This document shows, piece by piece, positions 17,362 to 26,581 of a stretch of DNA of 64,000 nt; position 1 is the stretch's first letter; each line of letters opens with the position of its first letter. Location of the stretch: positions 32,421 through 96,420 of the forward strand of contig NZ_AWTC01000012.1 of assembly GCF_000497245.1 (NCBI RefSeq), written 5' to 3'. Source of the DNA: Sporolactobacillus laevolacticus DSM 442 (GTDB lineage Bacteria; Bacillota; Bacilli; Bacillales; Sporolactobacillaceae). A program made the position numbers and the translations under genes. The notes beneath the pieces were generated by a model. That model had not been told where the DNA came from and did no database searches. It saw nothing but the letters and a program-made list of their open reading frames with translations.

Positions 17362-18117
17362 TCAGATCAGTTCATTAACATCATAAACATGTCCGTTAAT
17401 TAAACGTTTATTCAACACCAAATCAACCAATGCTTTCGCTACTTGAACAGGTTGCCGTAAAGCTCCACTGGTTTTGAAGTCTTGAAATTTATCAAGTTCA
17501 ATAAATGCTTCTTTTTCAGCGCCTCTGATTGTCCCCTGCATTTCTGTATCCATAATACCGGGGCTAAAAGCTACAATCCTGTGAGCACTATCTATACGTT
17601 CCTGTTCAAGACCGGCTACCTTTGTGTGCATATTAATCGCCGCTTTGGTCGCATTATAGACACTCCATCCATGAATCGGCCGTTCAGCCGCACCAGAGGT
17701 TACATTAACAATAATCACTTCAAGCTCTTCATCCCTTAATTCTTTCAAAAGTGTATTGTTCATGAGCATAGGCGCAAGAAGATTTAACTGGACAGCTCGC
17801 TGGATCGCACTGTTATCTAGATAGCCTAAGCGTTCAATCGGTTCTACCATTCCTGCATTATTAATGACATATAATTTTTGAGGCTTTCTTTCAACAATCT
17901 GTTTGCTTACTTCCTTTATAATCGCTTCGATTTCTTCTACATTAATAAGATCGACGGGGTAGTGCGAAAAGCGCCCCTCACTTTGAGTTATAAGGTTTTG
18001 TAACCTTTCATTCGTGTTTCGGGACAAACCGATAACTTCAATACCCTGTTCAATCAAAAGTTTACTAATTTCATACCCAAGTCCTTTAGATACTCCGGTA
18101 ACAAGTGCCATTTCCAT
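17362..18117 (-). CDS. Short-chain dehydrogenase/reductase (benzil-reductase-like)
   Basis: Protein of 251 aa. The start at 18117 follows GAGGTGG by 5 bases; a GTG at 18126 overlaps that site. NAD(P) motif TGVSKGLG, NNAG (VINNAGMVEP), Ser-Tyr-Lys catalytic set (NVTSGAAER...YNATKAAINMH), and late FSPGIMDTEMQ. Similar in layout to Bacillus YueD, an NADPH-dependent benzil/diketone reductase. In an operon with LysR. Confidence 0.88.
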   Translation of the reverse strand: MEMALVTGVSKGLGYEISKLLIEQGIEVIGLSRNTNERLQNLITQSEGRFSHYPVDLINVEEIEAIIKEVSKQIVERKPQKLYVINNAGMVEPIERLGYLDNSAIQRAVQLNLLAPMLMNNTLLKELRDEELEVIIVNVTSGAAERPIHGWSVYNATKAAINMHTKVAGLEQERIDSAHRIVAFSPGIMDTEMQGTIRGAEKEAFIELDKFQDFKTSGALRQPVQVAKALVDLVLNKRLINGHVYDVNELI

Positions 18118-18144
18118 AGTTTCCACCTCATTTTTCCTACAAAA

Positions 18145-18180
18145 GAAAAAGCTGATATTCTTTAAGATACCAGCTTTTCG
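18145..18180 (-). terminator. Terminator of the DJ-1-family gene
   Basis: AAAAGCTGATAT (18147-18158) pairs with ATACCAGCTTTT (18167-18178) with one wobble. On the minus strand the stem ends in CTTTTTCTTTT. It separates the DJ-1 gene from the SDR/LysR operon. Confidence 0.75.
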
Positions 18181-18184
18181 TAGA

Positions 18185-18850
18185 TTAACCTAGTGTTTCG
18201 ATCACTGCTTTGGCTACAGCTATCGTGGATTGAGGATTTTGACCGGTAATCAGATTACCGTCTATTTCGTAATGGGTAGTCCAATTTGGCGCAGCAACGA
18301 AAATCGCACCCAGATCACGAATCTTGCTTTCCAACAAGAATGGCAGTACCGGTTCCAGTCCTGTCTGTTCCTCTTCTTTGTCCGTAAAAGCATTCACACG
18401 TTTGCCGGCGACAAGCGGCTGGCCATTCGATAGCGTTGCACCAACCAATCCTGCAGGACCGTGGCAAACAGCAGCGACAATTTTGTCTGCTTCATAGAAA
18501 TCACGCAGCAATTCTTGTAACTTTTTGTTCTCAGGGAGATCAAACATTGCTCCATGTCCACCTGGGAGGAAAATCGCATCAAAAGAATCATAGGATACAT
18601 CATCAAGTTTTACAGTGTCCTTCAAATACTTTTCCGTATCAAGAATCTCCTGCGATGTATTTTCATCTACACTACCAGGATCAGGAGTGCTTACCCCGCC
18701 AAGCGGACTCGCAACCGTAATACTGTACCCTTTCTTTTTGAATTCAATATATGCTTCACCAAACTCGGACAACCAAATCCCCGTGGATTTGCCTTCTGTG
18801 AGTTTCGTATGATTCGTGACAACCATTAAGATATTTTTTGACACAACCAT
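18185..18850 (-). CDS. DJ-1/PfpI-family protein (Hsp31/glyoxalase III-like)
   Basis: Protein of 221 aa. The DJ-1 fold is clear: FLPGGHGAMFDLP (acidic/backbone motif), nucleophile cysteine in AAVCHGPAGLVGA, and GKRVNAFTDKEEEQ. This form matches HchA-like class proteins that detoxify methylglyoxal or repair glycated protein. GGAGG sits only two bases before the ATG at 18850, so GTG at 18844 may be the true start. Own terminator and promoter region. Confidence 0.9.
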   Translation of the reverse strand: MVVSKNILMVVTNHTKLTEGKSTGIWLSEFGEAYIEFKKKGYSITVASPLGGVSTPDPGSVDENTSQEILDTEKYLKDTVKLDDVSYDSFDAIFLPGGHGAMFDLPENKKLQELLRDFYEADKIVAAVCHGPAGLVGATLSNGQPLVAGKRVNAFTDKEEEQTGLEPVLPFLLESKIRDLGAIFVAAPNWTTHYEIDGNLITGQNPQSTIAVAKAVIETLG

Positions 18851-18931
18851 AACCTCCTATAAAGTTTTTTCGTTTACAATGTCATTCTAATCCCAGACTA
18901 TATATAAAACAAATTATGTTTTTATGTATAT

Positions 18932-18951
18932 TGTATAAATATATTTATACA
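18932..18951. promoter_or_regulatory. AT-rich 20-bp palindrome upstream of the DJ-1 gene
   Basis: TGTATAAATATATTTATACA is self-complementary and lies 82 bases upstream of the gene, over likely promoter elements. It may be an operator, although AT-rich palindromes also arise by chance. Confidence 0.4.
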
Positions 18952-18959
18952 TCAATATA

Positions 18960-19005
18960 CAAAAAAGTTCTTTACTGATCGCTGTTCGTCAATCAGTAAA
19001 GAACT
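18960..19005 (-). terminator. Strong terminator of the aspartokinase gene
   Basis: Fourteen-base perfect arms (18966-18979, 18992-19005; AGTTCTTTACTGAT) followed on the minus strand by TTTTTTG. Confidence 0.9.
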
Positions 19006-19045
19006 CTATCTCGATTACTTTACTTCTAAACACTTGGCAGTGACA

Positions 19046-20410
19046 TTATCTAACCTTAACTTCTGCAAAAAATTCTTCATAAAGCGCTTGTACGGCTTTT
19101 TTCTCAACGGCATCCTTTACGCCGAACATCATGCTTGTTTCAGAGGAGCCTTGATTAATCATTTCAATATTAATATTCGCTGCGGCTAATGCATTCGACG
19201 CTCTAGCCGCCGTACCGACTTTTTGGCGCATGCCTTCACCAACAAGCATGATTAGTGCCAGGTCATGCTCGACCCTGACTTCATCGGCATCAAGATCATC
19301 TATAATTCTTTTCACAATACTTTTCTCAATTTCTTCATCCATTTGGTTCTGCCTGACAATAATTGTAATGTCATCGATACCCGATGGAATATGTTCAAAG
19401 GACAAGCCGAATTCTTCTAAAATCAGCAGAATTTTTCTTCCAAATCCAATTTCTTTGTTCATCATGTATTTGCCGACATAGATACTGCAGAATTTATCAT
19501 CACTGGCAATACCCACTACAGGACCGTTTATATTTTCCCTTGCACTCATAATTAGCGTTCCAGGTGCTTCGGGGTTATTTGTATTTTTCACATTAACCGG
19601 TATACCCGCTCGAAACGCAGGGATGAGCGCTTCGTCATGAAAAACCGAAAACCCGCAGTACGATAACTCTCTCATTTCACGGTAGGTTAGTTCGCGAATT
19701 TCTTTCGGGTTCTTAACAATATTCGGATTCACTGCATAAACTGCATCGACATCAGTAAAGTTTTCATAAAGATCCGCTTTTATACCATTTGCCAAAATTG
19801 AACCAGTAATATCCGAACCACTGCGTGAGAAGGTCACAACATCGCCTTCCGTGTTGTAGCCAAAAAATCCTGGAAATACAATAATACCTGATTGTTTTTT
19901 CAATTCGTATAAACGTTCATACGACTCAGGCAATACTTGCGCATTCCCCGGTTCGTTACTTACTAAAAGCCCCGCTTCTTTTGGAGAAACATAGTGTGTT
20001 TCTAAGCCTTTATGATTAAAGACTGCTGCGATCAGCTTAGCATTATTATCCTCGCCGCTTGCTTTTACTGCTTCTATAAAGGAAGCCGGGTTGTCTTTGT
20101 CACCGTTAAGCAGGGACAAAAGATCATCCGTTATTTTTTCAATAATATTATTTGAGAGATTCAGCTCGTCAGCGATACTTTTATATCTGCCAATAATGGT
20201 TTCGACAAGTTCACTTGCATCTTCACCGTTAAGATAGTGTTCCGCACAGCTGATTAATAAATCGGTGACTTTAATATCATCCGAATAACGTTTTCCCGGA
20301 GCTGAAACGACCACGATTTTGCGTTCAGGATCCGATGCAACAATATGAAAAACTTTCTCGACTTGCGCTCCGGAAGCAAGTGAGCTTCCGCCAAATTTAA
20401 CAACTTTCAT
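19046..20410 (-). CDS. yclM: Aspartate kinase (YclM/ThrD type)
   Basis: Protein of 454 aa, the size of Bacillus aspartokinase III. It phosphorylates L-aspartate, first step to lysine, methionine and threonine. Visible are KFGGSSLASGAQ (ATP site), VVVSAPGKRYSDDIKVTDLL, TFSRSGSDITGSILA, and two C-terminal ACT domains (GIDDITIIVRQ; LIMLVGEGMRQKVGTAARA, ANINIEMINQGSSETSMM). In B. subtilis this isozyme responds to lysine plus threonine. It follows an aminotransferase gene on the same strand. I see no lysine riboswitch upstream. Confidence 0.93.
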   Translation of the reverse strand: MKVVKFGGSSLASGAQVEKVFHIVASDPERKIVVVSAPGKRYSDDIKVTDLLISCAEHYLNGEDASELVETIIGRYKSIADELNLSNNIIEKITDDLLSLLNGDKDNPASFIEAVKASGEDNNAKLIAAVFNHKGLETHYVSPKEAGLLVSNEPGNAQVLPESYERLYELKKQSGIIVFPGFFGYNTEGDVVTFSRSGSDITGSILANGIKADLYENFTDVDAVYAVNPNIVKNPKEIRELTYREMRELSYCGFSVFHDEALIPAFRAGIPVNVKNTNNPEAPGTLIMSARENINGPVVGIASDDKFCSIYVGKYMMNKEIGFGRKILLILEEFGLSFEHIPSGIDDITIIVRQNQMDEEIEKSIVKRIIDDLDADEVRVEHDLALIMLVGEGMRQKVGTAARASNALAAANINIEMINQGSSETSMMFGVKDAVEKKAVQALYEEFFAEVKVR

Positions 20411-20545
20411 TCTGACAACCCCTACTATTGGTCACTTACCGCAAATGTACCACTAGTATCACTTATTTTAGAAAAAGAATCAAACCTTTTTTACAATTGG
20501 CAATAATTTAATGAAAAATAACTTCAAATAAGTGATTTATTCGGA

Positions 20546-21703
20546 TCATCGTAAACTCATGATAAATTTTCCGATCCGATCCATGCCTTCTTTGATCTTC
20601 TCCATAGAGGTTGCATAGGAGATACGCACGTATCCGGAGGCATTGGTCCCGAAGTTATCCCCCGGTACTACGGCAACGTGCTGCTCATCCAAAAGGCGGT
20701 CGCAGAATTCCTTAGCGGAAAGACCTATATCTTTGATATTCGCAAAGAGGTAGAAAGCGCCCATAGGCTTGATACAGGAAATCCTATCTATCGAATTAAT
20801 CCGTTCATAGATATAATTTCGCCGCTTTTCGTATTCTTTCACCATCATTTCTCTATATTCGGCGCCATTGGAAAATGCCTCAATTGCGGCATATTGCGCA
20901 GAAGAGTTGACACAGCTCCAAACGTCTTCAGTAATTTTCGTCATTTCACGAATAAGACTGATGGGGCCAGTAGCAAAACCGACACGGAAGCCGGTCATGG
21001 CATGTGTCTTGGAGCAACTGTCCACAATCAAGGTACGCTCCTTCATGCCGGGAAAGGTAGCAATACTGGTGTATTCCTGATCATCAAACAAAATATGACG
21101 GTAGACCTCGTCACTGATGACAAAAAGGTCATGCTCTTTTGCAATTTCAGCGATCTCACGTAGCGATTCTTTATCCATAACGCTCCCGGTAGGATTGCTT
21201 GGGGAGTTTAAGAGAATAACCTTGGATTTTGGCGTGATGACTTTTCGTACATCATCAGGCGACATGATGAATTCATTTTCTTCAGTTACGTCGACGCAGA
21301 CCGGATTCCCTCCGCAAAGCACGACTTGTTGACCATAATTGGTCCAATATGGCGAGCTCAAAATGACCTCATCCCCAGGATTAAGAAGGGTGGTCAGACC
21401 CAGAAAAAGAGCACCCATGCCTCCGGTAGTTACGAGGCAGCTTTCTACATGATAGGGAACACCGATCGTCTTCTCTAAATAATTTACATAGACCTCTCTA
21501 AGCTTGGTCATGCCTGCGCCAGGTGCGTATTTTGTTTCTCCCTCATCAAGGGATCGTTTAGCAGCCGCAATGATGTTTGGTGCTGAGATGAAATCAGGTT
21601 CGCCAACTGCAAAAGAGATCACATCGTCGATACGTGATGCGCGTACCATCATATCTCTAATAGGCGAAGGCTGAATCGCTGCAACTTTATTCGAGTAGTT
21701 CAA
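20546..21703 (-). CDS. Class I aminotransferase (aspartate/PatA type)
   Basis: Protein of 385 aa, PLP fold type I. Motifs: GEPDFISAPNI, APGAGMTKLREVYVNYL, SSPYWTNYG, LNSPSNPTGSVM, SDEVYRHILFD, the PLP lysine in DSCSKTHAMTGFRVGF, and a C-terminal arginine in SGYVRISYA. Closest to aspartate or N-acetyl-diaminopimelate aminotransferases (AspB/PatA). The gap to aspartokinase is 135 bases and carries a distant ATCACTTATTT/AAATAAGTGAT inverted repeat. The pairing suggests aspartate-family amino-acid supply. Confidence 0.9.
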   Translation of the reverse strand: MNYSNKVAAIQPSPIRDMMVRASRIDDVISFAVGEPDFISAPNIIAAAKRSLDEGETKYAPGAGMTKLREVYVNYLEKTIGVPYHVESCLVTTGGMGALFLGLTTLLNPGDEVILSSPYWTNYGQQVVLCGGNPVCVDVTEENEFIMSPDDVRKVITPKSKVILLNSPSNPTGSVMDKESLREIAEIAKEHDLFVISDEVYRHILFDDQEYTSIATFPGMKERTLIVDSCSKTHAMTGFRVGFATGPISLIREMTKITEDVWSCVNSSAQYAAIEAFSNGAEYREMMVKEYEKRRNYIYERINSIDRISCIKPMGAFYLFANIKDIGLSAKEFCDRLLDEQHVAVVPGDNFGTNASGYVRISYATSMEKIKEGMDRIGKFIMSLR

Positions 21704-22106
21704 AAGTTTATCCTCCTGCTTTATGATGCGTATAAGTTAAATGATTATCTTTGTTCCATAAAGTAAAAATAACACACAAAAACGCTCTATTGCTATAGAA
21801 ATTTGTCTTAAGGAACGTGAATCGTTGCATCATTTATCCTCTATGATTTTTTCAGTAGTTCGTTATTATTTGGAAGTCATGTGTTTAATTTCAATTTTGT
21901 GTTAATTATCCCTGAAACTATTATAATGAACATATGTAAAAATTTTTAGATTTATGTAACACATTGTCGGCTCATCATTCAGCGCACGCCATCATAAACT
22001 GTCAACAATGTGTTCAGAGGGAACTTACTCTCTTGATTTTTGTACCTCCCATCTCATTCCTTGAGAATGAAACAGCAAATAAAAAAGTATAGCGAGGAGT
22101 GAGGTC

Positions 22107-23819
22107 ATGAAAAAATATCGCTGGATTATGTGGCGGAAAGTACTCATTTTTGTTGCGGTTATCGCCATCATCGTTAGCTCTATTTGGGCAGGGGGACAAG
22201 TTGCACAGAATTTCGCATGGACGGTCTTCAGCCTTCTGTTTCAATTGTTTTTCGCAATTCTCGTGATGATCATTCAATTTGTCGCGCTCTTCTGGTTCCT
22301 TGCTAGGGGCCGGACCTACTGGATCATGCCTGGCGAAACCGGATCGAGCTGGGATGATTATCGGGGCAACCCAGAAATTGTTGAAAATGCCAAACGTATT
22401 GTCACTTTGCTTAAAGGCGTTAAAGGCTTTAAGAAAATGGGGGGACAAGCGATACGAGGCATGCTGCTTTGCGGGCCTCCGGGAACTGGTAAATCTTATC
22501 TCGCCCAAGTAATCGCCAACGAAGCCCAGGTTCCCTTCGCCTATGCTTCAGCCCCAAGCTTTCAAAATATGTTCTTCGGTGTCGGCAACTTAAAAGTCAT
22601 GAGCCTTTACAGAAAAGCTCGGAAACTCGCAAAACCGTATGGTGCCTGCATTATTTTCATCGATGAAATTGACGCAATCGGCATGTCACGGCAAGCGAAT
22701 ATGGGTGGCGGCGGTCTCGGCGGACTGATGGGCATGGGAGGCTCCGGGCTGCTTAATGAACTGCTTCTGCAAATGGATCCGCCGAATATCGATCATTCAC
22801 GTTTTGCTAAACTCCTACGTGGGCTTGGGCTGAGACATAAAAAAGCAGAGCCTCGTGCAGTCCTGACCATCGGCGCAACGAACTTGCCTGATGTGCTTGA
22901 CCCTGCCCTGCTTCGCCCAGGTCGCTTTGATCGGAAACTGTGGGTTTATCCACCAGATTATGATGGCCGGGTGGATGTGTTCGACTATTATCTTAAGAAA
23001 GTGAACCACGATGAAACTTTAACGCCGCAAAAGGCTGCTCTAGACACGATTAGCTACAGTCCGGCGCAAATTAAGCATATTGTTAACGAAGCGATTGTCA
23101 TTGCACACGAACGCAAGGCGAAAAACGCAAACTATGAAGATTTCAGAGCTGCCATGGAAACCTATGAATGGGGGCTTAAGCAGCCTCTTCGCTCAATGAA
23201 TGCCGATGAGAAACGAAATGTTGCCTATCATGAAGCGGGTCACGCTGTTGCTCAATATTTACTGAAGCCTCATGAACGTGTCTGGAAGGTAACCATTATC
23301 CGCCGAGGCAGCGCGCTCGGTCTGGCCGCAACGAAACCAACCCATGAGCGCTATAACCAAAGTGACAGCGAAATGCTGGCAGAAATTCAAGTATGCCTGG
23401 CCTCACGTGCTTCCGAAGAACTCTTTTTAGGAAAAAAATTAAACGGCGTCACCTCCGACTTGCAGCAAGCAACTGAACTGGCCGGTGCTTACATCGGCGC
23501 AGTTGGGATGGGGGACGAACTGTTCAGCTTTCTTTCGACAGGTTCACGACCTGACGCACTCAAGCAGCTCAGACCAAAAATCAATACGTTGTTAAAGGAT
23601 CAAATGAGCCAAGTAAAGACATTAATCGAAGAGCACACCGAATTTGTTCATGCCATTTCCAGAGAATTATTGACACGCGGCGATCTCACAGGAGAAGAAA
23701 TTGAAGAAATCTACATCAATCTGTATGGTCACACCCGGCCTGATGTTCCGGAGATCAAAGCATTAGTCAATACAGAGGATGCAGAAACCTCTACTAAAGA
23801 AAAGAACGAAAAGGAATAA
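22107..23819 (+). CDS. FtsH-like AAA+ membrane metalloprotease lacking the extracytoplasmic domain
   Basis: Protein of 570 aa. Two hydrophobic helices (about 11-30 and 40-64) lie close together with almost no loop, where FtsH has a ~75-residue extracytoplasmic domain. The AAA+ module has Walker A GPPGTGKS (123-130), pore loop MFFGVG, Walker B IIFIDEID (about 182-189), and second region of homology ATNLPDVLDPALLRPGRFDR. A glycine-rich stretch and a ~20-residue insert (226-252) are unusual. The M41 zinc site is intact: HEAGH (375-379) and D451 in TSDLQQATELA. It should be an active membrane-anchored ATP-dependent protease. A strong terminator follows; it is a single-gene unit. Confidence 0.92.
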   Translation: MKKYRWIMWRKVLIFVAVIAIIVSSIWAGGQVAQNFAWTVFSLLFQLFFAILVMIIQFVALFWFLARGRTYWIMPGETGSSWDDYRGNPEIVENAKRIVTLLKGVKGFKKMGGQAIRGMLLCGPPGTGKSYLAQVIANEAQVPFAYASAPSFQNMFFGVGNLKVMSLYRKARKLAKPYGACIIFIDEIDAIGMSRQANMGGGGLGGLMGMGGSGLLNELLLQMDPPNIDHSRFAKLLRGLGLRHKKAEPRAVLTIGATNLPDVLDPALLRPGRFDRKLWVYPPDYDGRVDVFDYYLKKVNHDETLTPQKAALDTISYSPAQIKHIVNEAIVIAHERKAKNANYEDFRAAMETYEWGLKQPLRSMNADEKRNVAYHEAGHAVAQYLLKPHERVWKVTIIRRGSALGLAATKPTHERYNQSDSEMLAEIQVCLASRASEELFLGKKLNGVTSDLQQATELAGAYIGAVGMGDELFSFLSTGSRPDALKQLRPKINTLLKDQMSQVKTLIEEHTEFVHAISRELLTRGDLTGEEIEEIYINLYGHTRPDVPEIKALVNTEDAETSTKEKNEKE

Positions 23820-23873
23820 CTAGTTTACCTTACCCAAGCTGCTTAGGAAGTCTGCAATTTAAACCTAACTATT

Positions 23874-23920
23874 AAAGCCGATCATTACTCCTTCCAGGAG
23901 CCAATGATCGGCTTTTTTCT
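23874..23920. terminator. Bidirectional terminator between the protease and the methyltransferase-like operon
   Basis: AAAGCCGATCATT (23874-23886) pairs with AATGATCGGCTTT (23903-23915), then TTT on the plus strand; A-rich flank on the other side. Confidence 0.85.
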
Positions 23921-23954
23921 GCCACACATTTTCACTTTTCCGTACAACTTGACG

Positions 23955-24968
23955 TTAATCGTTCGCAGCTTCTGAGATCCACACAGCACGTGAATCATCC
24001 GTATCAAAAGGAATACTACAATCGGCGCTAAGGAGAATACCTTTGCGGCCATTTTCTTTGAGCAGACGCTTTGTTTCAGTCTGAACATCTTCTCTTGTGC
24101 CCTTGTAAAAGACACCATTTTCCGTGTTTTCAAATCCACCCATCACTGCGCGGTCGCTGAAAAGCTTCTTTCCTTCTTTCAGAGAGACGTTTTCAACATA
24201 GGAAGCCCAGTGAAAAGCTTTCACCGGATAGTCCTTGTAATCGCCCAGTCGATTGCGTTTGCCTTCAAAGCCGCAGATGTGGATCATATTGTAATCATGA
24301 ACATTTTGAACAGCCCGCAACAATTTAACTTCGCTTGGTTGAACATAGTGCTGCCACTGCTTTGTACTAATGACCGAATCCTGGGGTTGCTGCACACACA
24401 AATAGATGCCGTCAATCCCCGAATCCTTAATCAATTTGGTGCTCAATACAATCAGATCATCGGCAAGAACATCAAAAGCATTGGCAATTGCCTGAGGATT
24501 CTCTTTGAATAAACGATAAATTTTTTCGGGATCATGTTCAATAATTTCGAATCGCAGACGCAGCTGATACCACGGCGAAAAAAAATTGTAGAAGCTGCCG
24601 ATCTCCCCGTCATAATGATCGACAATTGCCTTAATCGCATCGACTTGGCGTGTGATCCAAGGATCGTCATGTTCAATGTGCTGAATTTTTTTCAGGTCTT
24701 CCGGTGTCTCAAACTCATTATCGATCACACTTGGATGCAAAAAGAAGCCGTCACTCATAATCTTTGTGAAATCAGGGTGGTAGCGATCATAAAAATTCTG
24801 CTGCAACTTAACCACCTTGTCGATCACAGCTGAATCACGATATCCAAGCACTTGCTGCTGCTCGTTTGACAGATAGTGATGCCAGAAACCGGACAGTATC
24901 CGATCAGTGGGTTTGTTATCCAATGTATCTAAGAAAATCTGATGTTTGTTTTCTGCCACTTTAGTCAC
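23955..24968 (-). CDS. UroD-fold protein with MtaA/CmuA-type zinc motif (putative methyltransferase)
   Basis: Protein of 337 aa, family PF01208. Two groups share the fold: porphyrin decarboxylases and zinc-dependent methylcobalamin:thiol methyltransferases. This one has the second group's ligands: H230-x-C232 in MIHICGFEG and C317 in LLSADCSIPFDTDD. It also lacks the decarboxylase N-terminal substrate motif. I infer methyl transfer to or from a thiol. No corrinoid protein is encoded nearby. It is the last gene of an eight-gene operon with an amino-acid-type ABC importer, so its methyl donor is probably derived from the imported compound. Confidence 0.82.
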   Translation of the reverse strand: MTKVAENKHQIFLDTLDNKPTDRILSGFWHHYLSNEQQQVLGYRDSAVIDKVVKLQQNFYDRYHPDFTKIMSDGFFLHPSVIDNEFETPEDLKKIQHIEHDDPWITRQVDAIKAIVDHYDGEIGSFYNFFSPWYQLRLRFEIIEHDPEKIYRLFKENPQAIANAFDVLADDLIVLSTKLIKDSGIDGIYLCVQQPQDSVISTKQWQHYVQPSEVKLLRAVQNVHDYNMIHICGFEGKRNRLGDYKDYPVKAFHWASYVENVSLKEGKKLFSDRAVMGGFENTENGVFYKGTREDVQTETKRLLKENGRKGILLSADCSIPFDTDDSRAVWISEAAND

Positions 24969-24991
24969 CCGTAATTATCAATTTTTTATCA

Positions 24992-25735
24992 TTATGCCAA
25001 ACGCCAGCCGCCATTGACGTGAAGACTTTGACCAGTGATATAGCTGGCATCGTCAGAAATCAGAAATGCAATCGGCTTAGCTACTTCAGAAGCTTGGGCA
25101 GGACGCTGCATCGGCACCTTTTTGCGGTACTTTTCAATGTTCTCCTGAATCCGTTCATGTGTCATTTCAGTATCAGTAATTCCAGGAACGACCGCATTAA
25201 CGCGAACATTTTTCGAAGCGCCCTCCAGTGCCAGTGTTTTGGTTAGACTGGTCACCGCACCTTTTGAAGCTGCATAAGCATCGTAATCCAAGATTCCGTC
25301 AAAAGCATCGACAGAAGTAACGTTCACGATACTTCCAAAGCCCTGATCAACCAGCTTTGGCAGCAATGCTAGACTTGGGTACAAGGTGCCGAAGAAATTT
25401 ACATCCATGATTTCTTTCCAGGATTTATCATCATAATCTAAGACGTCTGTTGTATAGAAAAAGCCTGCCGAATTCACTAACCCGTCAATTCGACCGGTTT
25501 TCAAATAAATATCATCAAACGTTTGTTTAACGGCTTCCTTATCGGTCAACTCCAGTTGATAGATATGGCTATGAACGCCGTTAATCGTCGTCTTTGACTG
25601 GACTTCAGCCAGCCGTTCTGCATTCCGACCGATTAAATGAATAGTGTATCCTCGCTGTGCCAGTTCAATCGCAGTTGCTTGACCAATACCGCTGCTTGCA
25701 CCAGTAACAATCACATGTTTTTCTTCATTTGCCAC
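24992..25735 (-). CDS. Short-chain dehydrogenase/reductase in the importer operon
   Basis: Protein of 247 aa. I chose GTG 25735, about ten bases after AAGGAG, giving VANEEKHVIVTGASSG; a longer frame to 25801 adds an arginine-rich, unlikely N-terminus. Classical SDR motifs: TGASSGIG, NSAG, NVTSVD...YAASKGAV (Ser-Tyr-Lys), PGITDTEM, and the C-terminal ITGQSLHVNGG. It likely oxidises or reduces an intermediate of the compound imported by the same operon. Confidence 0.88.
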   Translation of the reverse strand: MANEEKHVIVTGASSGIGQATAIELAQRGYTIHLIGRNAERLAEVQSKTTINGVHSHIYQLELTDKEAVKQTFDDIYLKTGRIDGLVNSAGFFYTTDVLDYDDKSWKEIMDVNFFGTLYPSLALLPKLVDQGFGSIVNVTSVDAFDGILDYDAYAASKGAVTSLTKTLALEGASKNVRVNAVVPGITDTEMTHERIQENIEKYRKKVPMQRPAQASEVAKPIAFLISDDASYITGQSLHVNGGWRLA

Positions 25736-25840
25736 CTGCCTGTGTCTCCTTCTAAAATGGTTTAAACCTCGTCGAATTCTTGAAATCTTTTTAAGAAACA
25801 CTCAAAGCAGGCAATTTTGCCACGATTTTATGTTTATTCT

Positions 25841-26581
25841 TTAGACATTCGCTAAGATGTCTGTCAGGAATTCTTGAGTTCTTTTTTCTGAAGGGTGTTC
25901 AAAAATATCCTCAGGTGATCCTTGCTCGACAATGTAGCCGTCAGCCATAAAGATCACTTTATTTGAAACATTACGTGCAAAATTCATCTGGTGCGTGACG
26001 ACAACCATCGTCGTCCCCTCATCAGCAAGATTCCGCATGACTTTAAGCACTTCCCCGACCAATTCCGGATCCAAAGCTGAAGTAGGCTCGTCAAAGAAAA
26101 TAACCTGGGGATTCAACGCAACTGCCCTGGCAATTCCGACCCGCTGCTGCTGTCCGCCGGAAAGCTGTGACGGGTAGTGATTCCGGCGATCCGACAGACC
26201 GACCCGTTCCAGTGCCTCCAGAGCAATTTTCTCAGCCTCTCTTTTTTTCACCTTTCGGGCAACGATCAGCCCTTCGGTGATGTTCTGCAACGCTGTTTTG
26301 TTATTAAAAAGGTTATAATTCTGGAAAACAAATCCGACATTGCGACGAATGGTCTGGATGTCTTTGCTGTTCAATTTTTGAAAGTCATTATCGACTCCGG
26401 CAAATTGGATGTGCCCGCCGTCTGCCTGCTCAAGAGTGGTTATGTTTCGCAAAAGCGTCGTCTTCCCGGAACCACTGGGTCCGATAATCGAAATCACGTC
26501 CCCCTTGTTCACATCCAAACTGATGCCCTTTAGAATTTCATTACCGTCATAGCCTTTTTTTAAGCCCTCTATTTTGAGCAT
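25841..26581 (-). CDS. Polar amino-acid ABC transporter ATP-binding protein
   Basis: Protein of 246 aa starting [13 protein letters not shown]. Walker [11 protein letters not shown]-loop VFQNYNLF, signature LSGGQQQR, Walker [13 protein letters not shown], and switch VVTHQMNFA. It is of the GlnQ/TcyC type. The start lies 35 bases inside the end of the upstream permease gene, so translation is coupled. Confidence 0.94.
   Translation of the reverse strand: MLKIEGLKKGYDGNEILKGISLDVNKGDVISIIGPSGSGKTTLLRNITTLEQADGGHIQFAGVDNDFQKLNSKDIQTIRRNVGFVFQNYNLFNNKTALQNITEGLIVARKVKKREAEKIALEALERVGLSDRRNHYPSQLSGGQQQRVGIARAVALNPQVIFFDEPTSALDPELVGEVLKVMRNLADEGTTMVVVTHQMNFARNVSNKVIFMADGYIVEQGSPEDIFEHPSEKRTQEFLTDILANV

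Noticed and set aside
20411..22106. Lysine riboswitch or T-box ahead of the aminotransferase/aspartokinase genes
   Set aside because: I looked on the minus strand for the conserved lysine-riboswitch blocks and for the T-box sequence and found neither.
23955..24968. Haem-pathway uroporphyrinogen decarboxylase (hemE)
   Set aside because: The zinc H-x-C...C motif and the importer operon context do not fit hemE.
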